From DATKZH01 sp964475955 (GTDB lineage: Bacteria; Planctomycetota; Planctomycetia; Pirellulales; Thermoguttaceae), in NCBI GenBank assembly GCA_964475955.1, contig CAYYZY010000025.1, forward strand, positions 1-59,472: 59,472 bases of DNA. Direction: 5' to 3'. The notes under the pieces are model-generated. The model searched no databases and was not told the origin of the DNA. It saw only the letters and a program-made list of their open reading frames with translations. A program made the translations under genes and the position numbers. Below, piece by piece: positions 1-9,171 of this stretch; positions within the stretch are counted from its first letter, which is position 1, and each line of letters starts with the position of its first letter.

Positions 1-126
1 CCCTTGGGCGCCCGATGGTCTCCTCCGAAGGGGCCTGCGCGGCGTACTATCGGTACCGGCGGCACGGGAGACGAGGGTAGCGCCGAGCGACGCTGACGAA
101 GCGGTGCCCGGGAGCCCTTTGGTGGG

Positions 127-155
127 TTGTTCCCATTCCTCTCAAATCATATAAT
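127..155 (+). promoter_or_regulatory. Sigma70-type promoter for the small antitoxin-like gene
   Basis: A perfect -10 hexamer TATAAT lies at 150-155. It is preceded at exactly 17 bp by TTGTTC (127-132), which matches the -35 consensus at its first three bases. The predicted start near 162 gives a leader of about 30 nt before the ATG at 194, with a GGGGGA ribosome-binding site just upstream of it. The local AT-richness stands out in this GC-rich window. No expression evidence is available. Confidence 0.55.
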
Positions 156-193
156 GATTAGGGGATGGAATACCTTGTTGGGGGACGGTTGCG

Positions 194-421
194 ATGAACC
201 GAATTACCATACGCGATCCACGGAAGACGCAGCTCGGCCGTCTCGCGGAACCGGTCGAGGTGGTCGACGAGAGCGGACGCCGGCTCGGCCACTTCGTCCC
301 GGCGCCGGTGGCGGCCCCTTCCGACGATTGCCCTTACTCCGGCGAGGAGCTGGATCGAATGCGCAGCGAGGAGGGAGGGCGGCCGCTCCAAGAGATTTGG
401 AGGTCGTTAGGGGCGAACTGA
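194..421 (+). CDS. Small antitoxin-like protein (75 aa)
   Basis: This is a short soluble protein. An N-terminal half with VEVVDESGRRLGHFVP resembles a small beta/AbrB-like or Phd-like fold. A charged C-terminal half contains YSGEELDRMRSEEGGRPL and then an EIWRSLG tail. Proteins of this form are common in planctomycetes and are often annotated as antitoxin-like, but no toxin gene lies next to it here: the next gene downstream is on the opposite strand and ends 23 bp away. The ATG at 194 follows a GGGGGA ribosome-binding site and a TATAAT promoter. The family assignment is from memory of similar sequences, so function is unproven; it could be an orphan antitoxin or a housekeeping regulator. Confidence 0.6.
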   Translation: MNRITIRDPRKTQLGRLAEPVEVVDESGRRLGHFVPAPVAAPSDDCPYSGEELDRMRSEEGGRPLQEIWRSLGAN

Positions 422-443
422 TGCCGTGCAACCGCCCGCGAGT

Positions 444-3400
444 TCACTGCTTGCGCCCCGGGGCCTCGTTTCCGAAGCAGACGAGGGAGCCGTCCCTTAG
501 GCTCAACAGCAGACGCCCGCGGGCCGCGGCAATGCCGCCCGAGACGGGCTCGGAGGTCAAGGGATACTCGGCGAGCACGCTCCCGTCGTCCCGCGAGACG
601 GCCAGAAGCAGCGCCCCGCGGCGATTCTCGTAGGCGGCCCAGAAATCGCCGGCGGGCGTCTTGTCCGGCGTGCCGGCCAGGTAGAGACGGTCGCCGGTCA
701 GGACCATGGACCTCGCCCGAACGGCGACCTTGACGTCTTCCCACGCTTGCGCGTTGCCGCTCGCCAGGTCCCACTTCTGAAGCCGGTACCCGCTGCCGGG
801 CCGGTAGACGTCGTGGCCGAAGGACCCGCCCCATCGGACCTTGGCCGGGCCGCTGACGCCGTAGGCCGCCGTGTCGTCGAAGACGAGCTGCTGGGCCTGG
901 CAGCCGCGATAGGCCCAAAAGCAGCAATTCAGCCACGAGTCGTCGAGCATGTCGGTCTGGCACCTGAGGACGTGCTTGGGTTTCCGGGCCGATCCGCGGC
1001 GCCCGGAGTTTCCCTCGAACGCGGGCTTGGTGACGTCGTCGACGTCGAACCGTACCGACTTCATGTAGATGGCTTGGCCGTCGCTGACGAGCATGTCGGC
1101 GAGGAAGTTGTCTTCGACCTCACCCTTGGGTTCCGTGTCGGTTTCGAGGTGGGCCTCTTGTAGCAACGCGCCGGTTCGCAGGTCGAGCTTGTAGACGTAG
1201 ATGCCGGAGTCGAGGCTCATCGAGCGGCCGGCCACGCAGAAGACTTCTCCGTCCAGCACCAGCGGGCTGCCGTTCAGCGGCCACGGGGATTCAAGTCGGC
1301 CGAAGGCGGCGATGTGGACCCTCGCCGGGCCCGTCCTGAAGCTCCACACGCGCTCGCCCCCGGCCGCGGTGAGCACGTAGAGCGTGCCGGCCCGCGTGCC
1401 GAAGACGAGCCGGCCGTGATAGTACGTCGGCGGGGCGTTCACCGGGCCGTCCGTAGCGAACCGCCACTCGAGCCGGCCGCTGTCGGCATCCACACAGTAG
1501 ACCTGGGCACCGTCGCGGGAGGCCAGGAACACGTGGTCGCCAACGACGACGGGCGCAGTCAGCGTGCCGCCTGGGGCGAACGTCCACTCCGGCGAGAGTC
1601 TCTCCGGCAGCACGACCGGGGTGCTGCAACTGCGGGCCGGATCGTGTCGGAACATGGGCCAGTCGGCCTCCCCGGCCGCGGCAGCGGAGCCGAACTCCGT
1701 ATCGAAGGCCGGCCCACGATGCAGCCGGTCCGGTTGGTCGTCCCCCGGCGGTATCGACGGTCCGGCTTTCAACGCGACCAGGCCGTACATGAGCGTCCCC
1801 AGGTAGCACGCGCAGTTGTGCGGGGGCACGTAGATGAAGCCGTTGGCTGGCATGATCCCGTACCGGCAGGCGCCGCGGAGCCAGTAGTGCACGTCGGATT
1901 CGCCCGATTGGAAGTCGACGTACTCGATGCCCTCCTCGCCCATCAACAGGTAGTTCTCCGTGGCCTTGTTGCGATAGCAGCGATGATGGTGGCCGTGGGT
2001 GATCTTCTTCAGGTGGTGGCTGGTCGCGACCCGGCCGGTGCGGCAGTCGAGCCCCAACAGGCGGGCGTCGCAATTGCCGTCCGCCTCGAGAGCGGGATCC
2101 AACGTCCAGACCTTGCCGCTGTGGACGAACAGGTCGGGCGGCGTGACGTGCGCCAGCGTGCCGCCGGTGTAGCTCCACTTCGGGTCGCCCGTGCCGGCGT
2201 CGAGGGCCTCGATGGCGAGCTTCTTCATCTCCCATCGGTTCATGTTCTGCGTGCCGGGGTGGATCTGGCAGAAGAAGACCGTCCCGTCGTGGTACACCAG
2301 CGTGCAGAAGTTGCTGTAGCGGTAACCGATGTCGCCGACGATTTCGTCGGTCAGCGGCATCCGCTTCTTCCACGCCTCGCGGCCGTCTTCCAGGTCGAGG
2401 GCGACGACGTCGTTCTTATCGACGAGGAACAGATGCTCCTTCCCCGCGGTGAGGAAGACGTTGGTGTGCTTCCTCTGGTAGCCCGTCGAAGCGGCGATCC
2501 CCCGGTAGTCGCCGTTCTTCCAAAGCGTTTTGCCCACCGCGACGTCGACCGCCACGATCTCCTTGCCGGGAGCCGGCTCGTAGGTGTTTCTTGCCACGTA
2601 CAGCACTCCGTCGCGGTAGATGATCTCGCCGGCGCTGCGGGTGTCGGGCAATTCCTTGAGGACTTCGCCCGTGGCCCCGTCGAGCATCGAGACCGGCGCG
2701 TGGAAGCCGAGCGTGACGAAGAGCCGGTCGCCCGCGGCGACGATGCGCCGGGGCGCCTGGTAGTCCGGGGCGCCGTGGAACCGGCCGACCCGGCCGCCGT
2801 ACCGCTCGTCGGCCCCCCACGCCTTCATGTGCCACTCGGCGACGTCTTTGCGCCACAGTTCCAGGCCGTTGAAGGCGTCGCGCGCGACGAGCGCCCATTT
2901 GCCCGGACCGTAGACCGCGTTGGGGGCACGGTCGACCAGGTAGTAAATCCTCCCGCCGCCCGAGACCAGGGCGTTGAACCCGGCCGGCAGGTTGTGATGC
3001 CTGGTCCAGCGGGGCGGCATGTGCCACTGGAGGCTGCGGGAGATGCCCACGCGCGTGTCCTTCGACACCGCGTTGTTGTCGGGCCCGTGCAGCCAGTGCG
3101 ACCACTCGTCGATCCCCTCGGGCCACGGCTTGACCTTCTTCTCCCAGTCCCGGCCCGACCGCACGCAGGCCGTGCCGCCGGGCGCCAGCACGCGCGCCAT
3201 TTCCTCGGCGGAGAGCCGCCCGGGTTCGTCGGCCACGAGGACGTTGACCATGTCGTCCACGTACGGGAGTCGGCGGCCGTCCCACCAGTCGACGGTAACC
3301 CGCCCGTGAAGCCCTCGCTCCATGAGGTAGCGCCTTGCCTCGCCGACTTTCTCCCGGTCGCGGTCCAGGCCGTGGACCAGGAACCGGCCTTCAGAGCCAA

Positions 3401-3572
3401 GGGCCGCCGTCCGCCTGCCGTCGCCGCAACCCAAGTGAACCACGAGGCCGCCTTGGACGCCGGCGGCGTCGAGGACGGCTTGCGGCTCCCCCGCCCCCGT
3501 CGCCGGCGCGCAGTTGAACAACAGGGCAACGGCCGCCGCTGCCGCCCCTCTCCAACACGAAGCTCGCGACAT
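444..3572 (-). CDS. Exported methyltransferase-fold / PQQ-like beta-propeller fusion protein (1042 aa)
   Basis: The protein starts with a signal peptide (MSRASCWRGAAAAAVALLF...ATGAGEP, residues 1-27). Residues about 35-150 form a class I SAM-methyltransferase-like fold: the glycine motif VVHLGCGDGRR, an acidic LDRDRE motif, and a late MARVLAPGG strand. The rest (about 160-1040) is a large PQQ-type propeller with repeated blades such as VVALDLEDGREAWKK, VYCVDADSGRLEWRF and LYVLTAAGGERVWSF. The ATG at 3572 has a GAGGAGGTC ribosome-binding site. The repeats suggest a secreted or periplasmic scaffold or dehydrogenase-like propeller; cofactor binding cannot be seen. A SAM-binding fold behind a signal peptide is odd, because SAM is cytoplasmic, and may be a structural relic. 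It probably belongs with the exported propeller proteins upstream on the same strand. Confidence 0.8.
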   Translation of the reverse strand: MSRASCWRGAAAAAVALLFNCAPATGAGEPQAVLDAAGVQGGLVVHLGCGDGRRTAALGSEGRFLVHGLDRDREKVGEARRYLMERGLHGRVTVDWWDGRRLPYVDDMVNVLVADEPGRLSAEEMARVLAPGGTACVRSGRDWEKKVKPWPEGIDEWSHWLHGPDNNAVSKDTRVGISRSLQWHMPPRWTRHHNLPAGFNALVSGGGRIYYLVDRAPNAVYGPGKWALVARDAFNGLELWRKDVAEWHMKAWGADERYGGRVGRFHGAPDYQAPRRIVAAGDRLFVTLGFHAPVSMLDGATGEVLKELPDTRSAGEIIYRDGVLYVARNTYEPAPGKEIVAVDVAVGKTLWKNGDYRGIAASTGYQRKHTNVFLTAGKEHLFLVDKNDVVALDLEDGREAWKKRMPLTDEIVGDIGYRYSNFCTLVYHDGTVFFCQIHPGTQNMNRWEMKKLAIEALDAGTGDPKWSYTGGTLAHVTPPDLFVHSGKVWTLDPALEADGNCDARLLGLDCRTGRVATSHHLKKITHGHHHRCYRNKATENYLLMGEEGIEYVDFQSGESDVHYWLRGACRYGIMPANGFIYVPPHNCACYLGTLMYGLVALKAGPSIPPGDDQPDRLHRGPAFDTEFGSAAAAGEADWPMFRHDPARSCSTPVVLPERLSPEWTFAPGGTLTAPVVVGDHVFLASRDGAQVYCVDADSGRLEWRFATDGPVNAPPTYYHGRLVFGTRAGTLYVLTAAGGERVWSFRTGPARVHIAAFGRLESPWPLNGSPLVLDGEVFCVAGRSMSLDSGIYVYKLDLRTGALLQEAHLETDTEPKGEVEDNFLADMLVSDGQAIYMKSVRFDVDDVTKPAFEGNSGRRGSARKPKHVLRCQTDMLDDSWLNCCFWAYRGCQAQQLVFDDTAAYGVSGPAKVRWGGSFGHDVYRPGSGYRLQKWDLASGNAQAWEDVKVAVRARSMVLTGDRLYLAGTPDKTPAGDFWAAYENRRGALLLAVSRDDGSVLAEYPLTSEPVSGGIAAARGRLLLSLRDGSLVCFGNEAPGRKQ

Positions 3573-3701
3573 CGGGGACCTCCTCCAAACCTCGTCTACT
3601 CAATATTCCAATAGAAGCCGTTGGTTCATTCGATTGCGACGCCGGCGCCATCTTCGGCTCTACGGTCAACGGCGAGGAACAACTCGCATGGGCTGCGACA
3701 T

Positions 3702-5324
3702 TTACTGGGTGCTTAACCGCAAGCTGCGCACGGCCGGAGGGGGCGCGCCTTGCGGGGCACGGAGCTCGAATTGCACGCGCCAGCGAGCGCCGGAAAGTGC
3801 TGACAGATCAACGTCGTTGCGGCCTCCGTAGATTTCGCGCCAGTTCGAGTCGGCGTCGGGCTGGTGATCGCCGTCGCGGTCGACCTGCACGAGCATCCGG
3901 ACGCGCTGCCCGCCGAACGTGTATTGTTCGGTATCGGCCACCGAGGAATCGCGCGTGGCGAAGTAGGTGGCGGCCACGAACGTGCCGTCGGTCCGACGCT
4001 TCAGGTCGCCGTAGCCGGTGTCGGTGCCCGGGTGCATCGCCCCGTGCAGCGACTCGGGACCGTGCCACGTCTTTCCGTTGTCGTCGGAGTAGTAGACCAC
4101 CGGCTTGCGCGTGTACCCCCCGCCGTTGCTGTGCAGGCCGAATCCCCAGAGACGACCCTCGCCCCGGGCGTAGTCGAGCTTGGTGCCGAACTGGAAGATC
4201 GGGTTGCTTTCCTTGTAGAGACGCGCCCGCTGCCAGAGCCCGTCGGGAACGCCTCCGTCGACCTGCTCGGAAACGTCGACGAGCGGCCCGAAGGAAGCGC
4301 CCATGTCGGTGCTGACCGTCTGCCAGGTGTAGCAGCCGCCGCTTGCGCCCGGTTCCGCGTCGCGGAGCACGGCCACGATCGTGCGATTGCCCACGTACTC
4401 GACGGCCGGTTCGAACGTGGCCTTGCTGCCCCGATCTCGCGTGTCGCCGAGCGGGCCAATCCAACTCAGGAAGCGGTAGCTGTGGCCGTTGTCGGTCGAG
4501 CGGGCGAGAAACGTGCCCGCCAAATGGTCCCCGAGCTTCCCACGGTAGTCCCAGTACTGAAAGGCCATGTAGACGTGCTCGGGGTTCTCCGGGTCGATGA
4601 ACCAGTCTTCGGTGCCGATCGCCAGGTTGCCCGGCACGTCGGGCACGTCTTGCACCTCGATACGGTCGTGGTCGACTTGCCAGGTCTTGCCGCCGTCGGT
4701 GCTGCGGAGCTGCTTGGTGCCCGAGGCGAAGCTGGTGCGCCAGAACTGGAGGATCAAATCGCCGTTGGGCATCCGGTACAGTCCGGGCTCGCTGTGCGTG
4801 TGGCCGTCTTCGTAGGGCAGTCCTTCGATGGGCGTGCCGTCGAACCATTGGTTCAGCTTGCTCCAGGTGCGGCCTTCGTCACCGGACGTGAGGACGTGGA
4901 TGGCGTCTCGCCTGCCCCATTGGATGTGGTTGATTCCCGAGCGGATGGCCATCACCCAGCGCCGCGCGTCGAGAACGGCGATCATGCAGCGTCCGTACCA
5001 GTCGTGCTCCACGCCGTCGGCATCGACGAACGGTTTCGTCGATCCGTCGACGACCACTTCAATCGTCTTGTTGGCGAACAGGTCGATCTCGGTTTCGACG
5101 GCGGCGGACTTCCAGGAATCGCCCTCGGGGGCGTCCAGCCACTTACTGGTCCAGCGCCCTTCGGGAGCTTGCCGTAGCGTGAGCCCGTGCTGGCTCACCG
5201 TCACCTGCTCGGCCCCGGCCGTTGCCTCCTTCCACTGCGTTTCGCCGTTCAGGGCAATCGCGTCGTCGGCCCGGGCCGTGCCGGCGACGGCACACAGGAC
5301 GACCGTCAGAGTGGTCCGTATCAT
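3702..5324 (-). CDS. Exported BNR/Asp-box (sialidase-like) propeller protein (540 aa)
   Basis: A signal peptide (MIRTTLTVVLCAVAGTARA) is followed by a concanavalin-like N-terminal strand region and then a sialidase-type propeller. Asp-box motifs are visible: SGDEGRTW, STDGGKTW and SDDNGKTW, with a related STDNGHSY. Sialidase-like folds act on sugars, but the arginine triad could not be traced with confidence, so the substrate is unknown. The reading frame stays open upstream to 5564, but that extra part is the remnant of another gene. The ATG at 5324 has a GAGGAGAAG ribosome-binding site and restores a proper signal peptide, so I chose it. It lies in a minus-strand group with the 5667-7124 gene. 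Confidence 0.8.
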   Translation of the reverse strand: MIRTTLTVVLCAVAGTARADDAIALNGETQWKEATAGAEQVTVSQHGLTLRQAPEGRWTSKWLDAPEGDSWKSAAVETEIDLFANKTIEVVVDGSTKPFVDADGVEHDWYGRCMIAVLDARRWVMAIRSGINHIQWGRRDAIHVLTSGDEGRTWSKLNQWFDGTPIEGLPYEDGHTHSEPGLYRMPNGDLILQFWRTSFASGTKQLRSTDGGKTWQVDHDRIEVQDVPDVPGNLAIGTEDWFIDPENPEHVYMAFQYWDYRGKLGDHLAGTFLARSTDNGHSYRFLSWIGPLGDTRDRGSKATFEPAVEYVGNRTIVAVLRDAEPGASGGCYTWQTVSTDMGASFGPLVDVSEQVDGGVPDGLWQRARLYKESNPIFQFGTKLDYARGEGRLWGFGLHSNGGGYTRKPVVYYSDDNGKTWHGPESLHGAMHPGTDTGYGDLKRRTDGTFVAATYFATRDSSVADTEQYTFGGQRVRMLVQVDRDGDHQPDADSNWREIYGGRNDVDLSALSGARWRVQFELRAPQGAPPPAVRSLRLSTQ

Positions 5325-5344
5325 TTGGGTCTTCTCCTCATAAT

Positions 5345-5670
5345 GCAGAAGGATGGAGGCCCGGCTCCGTGCAGCCGTTGGATGCCGTCGGCCGAGAAGG
5401 CGACGTGCCGTTTCGCTTGCGTTGCAGGTGTTGTTGGGCAGGCGGAACTCGGTGATCCACTCCCAGTCGAGTCCGTCGCGGCTCCGGTACACCATTCCCC
5501 GCCGCGGGTTGCGGCCTTCGCCCAGCTTGCTGACGCTCCACGCCCAACCGTCGTGCCAGGTCACGCGCCACAGCCAATGATCCTCGGCAAGCAGCTTCTA
5601 GGGACTCGCATGCCGGGAGAAGGGCCGCGGACGCGAACAACGCGAACAGGCCATATCGAAACAGGCTCAT
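5345..5670 (-). pseudogene. Remnant of a sialidase-like exported protein, frameshifted and truncated
   Basis: A start codon at 5670 overlaps the stop of the upstream gene (ATGA) and opens a signal peptide (MSLFRYGLFALFASAALLPA). About 25 codons in, at CTAGAAGCTGCTTGCC, the frame that gives sense changes. From there LLAEDHWLWRVTWHDGWAW, VSKLGEGRNPRRG, YRSRDGLDWEWITEF and NNTCNASET read as an internal piece of a planctomycete sialidase-like protein in a second frame. The match stops after NASET and the following residues look random. Both a frameshift and large deletions are therefore present. The second-frame piece also runs open into the downstream gene, which could mislead automatic start calling for that gene. 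Confidence 0.7.
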
Positions 5671-7124
5671 CGGGGCTCCTTCGTCGTGAACCGAATCGAG
5701 TAAAGGTCGGCGTCCTTCAATCGGAACCTCAGCCGAATCGGTTGGCCGCTCAGGGAGCCGACGTCCGCCCCGGACTTCCAGCTCACGATTCTCTCCAGGC
5801 GATCTCCGATGATCTCGGGGCAGTCTTCCAGACGGAAGCCTTTCAGGGGCCGCCCGTCGGGCGACTGAATCTCCACGCGCACTCCGCCCGCCGCCGAGGT
5901 GGCGAAATTGATCGAAAGTCGCGTGCCCGTGAACCGAAAGGGCCGGGTGACCAATTCGCCGCCTTCGTAGGGACCGTAGACGGAGACGAAGCCGTCGGGG
6001 CGGAGCGTGTAGCGCCGCACGTGGATTGACGGATAGCCGGAATGATGCTTCACGTACAGCGACAGCTCCCGCTGGCCGGTCTGGACGATCCCACGCGCGG
6101 CGTAGTTGGCGCGCGAGGTCCAGTTCTCCAGGTCGAAGCCGGGCCGGACGAACGCCTCGAGGAAGGTGCGGCGGAAATCGGCACCGCCCCGCGCCGAGGC
6201 CAGCAGGATATCGGTGCAGTCGTTCGCGTAATTCCACTCCGTCGGCGTGCCGATCCGCCGGGCTTCCTCCTCGGTGACCACGCGCCGGCCCGGCAGAAAC
6301 CGCGTGGGAAGCCCCAGGTAAACGTGCGGCGCGCGGCAATACGGATCGATCTGGTTCGTGTAGAGGTGCTCGCGCGACTTGCCGTCGAGCTCCAGGTCGA
6401 CCGGGTCGGTCCAGTGGAGGAAGTCGGTTGACGTGGTGCGGGCGATCCAACGCATTCGGTTGCGAAACACGCGGAAGTAGCAGACGTACCGCCCTTCGCT
6501 CTCCGACCAGAACGCGTTGTTCTGCGAGTCGAACGCCCCCTTGGTGATGACCGGTTCGTCCTGGAACGGCTTCCAGTGCAGGCCGTCGGGCGAGGCGAAC
6601 GCCAGCAGGCCCGGCTTGCCGGTTCCGCCCAGCGCCTTGTACCGCTCCTCGGGCGGACAGTCGGGGTTCGCGTCGACGAAGGGCGCCAGGTTGTGGCAGC
6701 CGCGACTGCGGGCCAGCACCACGTTGTTCTCCCGCGTCCCGCGCACTTCGTAGATGCCCAGCTTCGGCTTGGTCCAGTGGATGCCGTCGGCGCTCTCGGC
6801 GACGCACGTCACTTCCGTGTCGAGATCGTGCTTCGCCTCGGGCATGCCGCGGTAGTAGAAGCGATACACCTCGCCGTCGGCGAGCACCGTCTCGTAGCCG
6901 CTGTACAGTCCTTCCCACGGCTTGTCGAACTCCAAGACCACCTCGCGGGGTTGCGGCCGGTGCATCACCAGGCGCGCCCCCTCCAGCCGGTCGATCAGGT
7001 AATCATCCACGAACAGCTCACGCCGCGAGCCGACGTCGACCGTCTCCGCCGCCTGGATCGCCTCAAGCGAAGCGACCGTCAGGACAGTGAGAGCGACGAG
7101 GACGCCTCGGGTGATTCTTGCCAT
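5667..7124 (-). CDS. Exported five-bladed propeller, glycoside-hydrolase-like protein (485 aa)
   Basis: A signal peptide (MARITRGVLVALTVLTVASLEAIQAAE) precedes a mature start with GSRRELFVDDYLIDRLEG, a hallmark of a planctomycete family related to GH32/43/68-type five-blade propellers. Blade motifs such as SADGIHWTKP, SPDGLHWKPF and STDFLHWTDP are present, followed by a C-terminal beta-sandwich region (about 390-485). It likely acts on a polysaccharide outside the cytoplasm, but catalytic acids were not mapped. The ATG at 7124 has a GGAGAATG ribosome-binding site (CAAGGAGAATGTCCC). The stop overlaps the start of the broken sialidase-like gene, so the two were once translationally coupled. Function is inferred from the family only. 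Confidence 0.78.
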   Translation of the reverse strand: MARITRGVLVALTVLTVASLEAIQAAETVDVGSRRELFVDDYLIDRLEGARLVMHRPQPREVVLEFDKPWEGLYSGYETVLADGEVYRFYYRGMPEAKHDLDTEVTCVAESADGIHWTKPKLGIYEVRGTRENNVVLARSRGCHNLAPFVDANPDCPPEERYKALGGTGKPGLLAFASPDGLHWKPFQDEPVITKGAFDSQNNAFWSESEGRYVCYFRVFRNRMRWIARTTSTDFLHWTDPVDLELDGKSREHLYTNQIDPYCRAPHVYLGLPTRFLPGRRVVTEEEARRIGTPTEWNYANDCTDILLASARGGADFRRTFLEAFVRPGFDLENWTSRANYAARGIVQTGQRELSLYVKHHSGYPSIHVRRYTLRPDGFVSVYGPYEGGELVTRPFRFTGTRLSINFATSAAGGVRVEIQSPDGRPLKGFRLEDCPEIIGDRLERIVSWKSGADVGSLSGQPIRLRFRLKDADLYSIRFTTKEPR

Positions 7125-7866
7125 GGGACATTCTCCTTGCAGTTCGGTTCGACGGCGGTCCGGGCGGCACCTAGGTGCTGCAACGGCACCCGGCTTCGAA
7201 GGTATGATAGCACGAGTCGTAAGATACTAGAAGGCAAAACACGTTCGCAGTCGAAGGCAGTCTCGGCACGGCTTCGGCCGATTCGGTCCGGTCGTGTCTC
7301 CGTGGAGGCTTCCGTGCGTGGTGCGGGGCGTACCTGGGCATGCAGATGCAATGACCGCGGCAATCGCTGCAATAAGCGACGTCTCCACGCTGCCCCTAGC
7401 GTAGATCGTAGGGCTCGGCCCTGCAACAGTTGATTCGGGCCGTCGATGGTGGGCAGGTGGGCGTGCGGGCCGAGCAACTCCTGGAGCGCCGCGATGCCAG
7501 CGTGCTCAGTCTTGGCGGGGATCTTCATGACTTGCTCCACAGCCAACCGGGCCGGGACAGAACGGCTTGGAATACCACGAGACGCCTCGCGACGACCCGC
7601 CGCCGGCAGCGAGGGGCCAGAAGAACACACCGAGAGCGGCTCCATCGCGTCGAACCGCTGCTGCGGTCTTGCTTGTTTATGGGGAGCGATCCCCACGCGC
7701 GGTCCTGCACTCGGAGCCCCCTCGGGCCGATCGCCCGCGCCCCGGTCGCCGCGTCCGTGCATCTTTGGGCGGCCAGGTGTAAACTGACGGGTGCGAGGTG
7801 GGGGCGAGCTTCCGTGAGCCCCCCGGACCGGGTGCATCGCGGCCCATCGGAGAGAGGAGGTGGACG
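7125..7866. other. 742-bp divergent intergenic region
   Basis: This region separates the minus-strand propeller genes from the plus-strand gene at 7867 and should hold two outward promoters, but I found no convincing -35/-10 pair. Open frames cross it on both strands, none with a plausible start and composition. A minus-strand stretch around 7440-7530 reads EQVMKIPAKTEHAGIAALQELLG and could be a gene fragment, but I do not recognise it. A GAGAGGAGG ribosome-binding site near 7853 belongs to the next gene. Confidence 0.5.
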
Positions 7867-8598
7867 ATGCGTGCTCATCGCTGGCGTGCGGCCGGGGTTG
7901 CGGCGGCGTTTCTCGTGGCGGGGGCCGCCGACGCGGTCGCCCAGAACGTGCTGGAAACGCCCGAGGAGCGGGCCCGGTTCGACAAGATCGTCGACGACTT
8001 CATCGCGTACGACGTCGGCCGGCTCCGCGGCGGCGGCACCGCCTCGCAACTGCGGCGCTCCCGGCTCAAGCTGGAGGACTGGTCGTACGACGACCTGGTG
8101 CGGGCGGTCGAGGAGGTCGACGACATGCAACTCCTCCAGGTGCTCGGCGAGCTGAAAAACCGCAAGGGGTCGATCTACACCCACGGTTTGGCCCAGGCCA
8201 TCCGCCGGGTCGACGACGACGTCAAGCCGGTCGCCCGGGGGCTGTTGGCCACGCGGCTTGCGCGCATGAGCGACCGCACGCTTCGGGCGAAGCTCAAGTC
8301 GGCCGACGCCGAGGTGCGCGCGGCGGCGGCGACGGCCGTCGGCTACCGCGGCTCGCCGCTCTACCGCGAGCTTGCGGCGGCCCTTCGCGACGGCGACCTC
8401 CGCGTAGCCCAGAACGCCCACGACGTCCTCGTCAAGATGCTCGGCGACCTCGGCCCGCCCAAGGACGCCCCCGGCATCCAGTGGTACCAAGCCAGCAAGC
8501 GCTGGGAGACGTGGGTCGCCGACTTCGAGGAGTTCGTCGAAAAGCGCGACGCGGAAACCAAGCAGGCGGACGACGCGATGGCCGCCGATCCGCGGTGA
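7867..8598 (+). CDS. Exported alpha-helical repeat protein (243 aa)
   Basis: The first residues (MRAHRWRAAGVAAAFLVAGAADAVAQ) are a signal peptide, followed by a wholly helical, HEAT-like protein with units such as VKPVARGLLATRLARMSDRTL and AEVRAAAATAVGYRGSPLY. Such repeats usually bind other proteins, and nothing suggests catalysis. The frame is open from 7798, but the ATG at 7867 follows GAGAGGAGG at good spacing and starts the signal peptide. No operon partner is visible: the next gene is convergent. I do not recognise a named family. Confidence 0.7.
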   Translation: MRAHRWRAAGVAAAFLVAGAADAVAQNVLETPEERARFDKIVDDFIAYDVGRLRGGGTASQLRRSRLKLEDWSYDDLVRAVEEVDDMQLLQVLGELKNRKGSIYTHGLAQAIRRVDDDVKPVARGLLATRLARMSDRTLRAKLKSADAEVRAAAATAVGYRGSPLYRELAAALRDGDLRVAQNAHDVLVKMLGDLGPPKDAPGIQWYQASKRWETWVADFEEFVEKRDAETKQADDAMAADPR

Positions 8599-8677
8599 TC
8601 GCACACTGGGCGCTCATTCCCACGCGTTGCGGGATTTCGGCCGAGCGCATTCGGCATCTCGAATCACCGAATCCCGG

Positions 8678-9034
8678 TCACCTCAAACGCGGCTCATGAG
8701 CACTGCGCGTTCTACGACAAGCGCGTATGGCGACATAGAAGGCGAACGCAGGAACGGCGAACGGGAGAAACACCGTCAGCAGGACCACGACGCTCCACTT
8801 GTCTTGTCGCCCCCGCGCCATCGCCCGCATCCAGCCACGCAGACAGTAGCACGTCATGAATCCTGCAAACATGGTTGCGGTGAAGGAGTTGTGGCCCAGG
8901 AACTCGCCGCCGAATCTTGCCAGAGCAACAAAAAGAAGGGCTCCGATCACCGCTGCACACGCGACGAAGGCCGCGCGTCCGAGAAACGTGAGAACGTGCC
9001 TGGAGGTGGACGACACCATCTCGTGTCTCTCCAT
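8678..9034 (-). CDS. Small hypothetical membrane protein (118 aa)
   Basis: Three hydrophobic segments are visible: VLTFLGRAAFVACAAVIGAL, an ARFGGEFLGHNSFTATMFAGF region, and VVVLLTVFLPFAVPAFAFYV. A basic loop (RGWMRAMARGRQDKW) lies between the last two. The frame is open further upstream to a GTG at 9175 that overlaps the stop of the methyltransferase gene (GTGA), but the extra 47 residues are polar and of low complexity. The ATG at 9034 is preferred; 9016 is a possible alternative. If the GTG is real, the gene is coupled to the methyltransferase. No family is recognised. Confidence 0.5.
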   Translation of the reverse strand: MERHEMVSSTSRHVLTFLGRAAFVACAAVIGALLFVALARFGGEFLGHNSFTATMFAGFMTCYCLRGWMRAMARGRQDKWSVVVLLTVFLPFAVPAFAFYVAIRACRRTRSAHEPRLR

Positions 9035-9171
9035 CGAGTCGTTCTCGTCTTCGCGTGGGAACACGAACCGTCTGTCAGGTGCGTTCCGACGCGGAGCATC
9101 GGAACGATTGGTTTCGGGCGCCGGGGCGATTGGTTTGGGGCGTCGGAACGACCGCGATTCGACGAGCCGCT

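Noticed and set aside
1314..3614. 766-codon plus-strand open frame
   Set aside because: Antisense to the methyltransferase-PQQ gene; no domain, Arg/Val/Gly-rich shadow composition.
7079..7837. 252-codon minus-strand frame in the divergent gap
   Set aside because: Overlaps the start of the 7124 gene, has no ribosome-binding site and Arg/Ser/Pro-rich composition.
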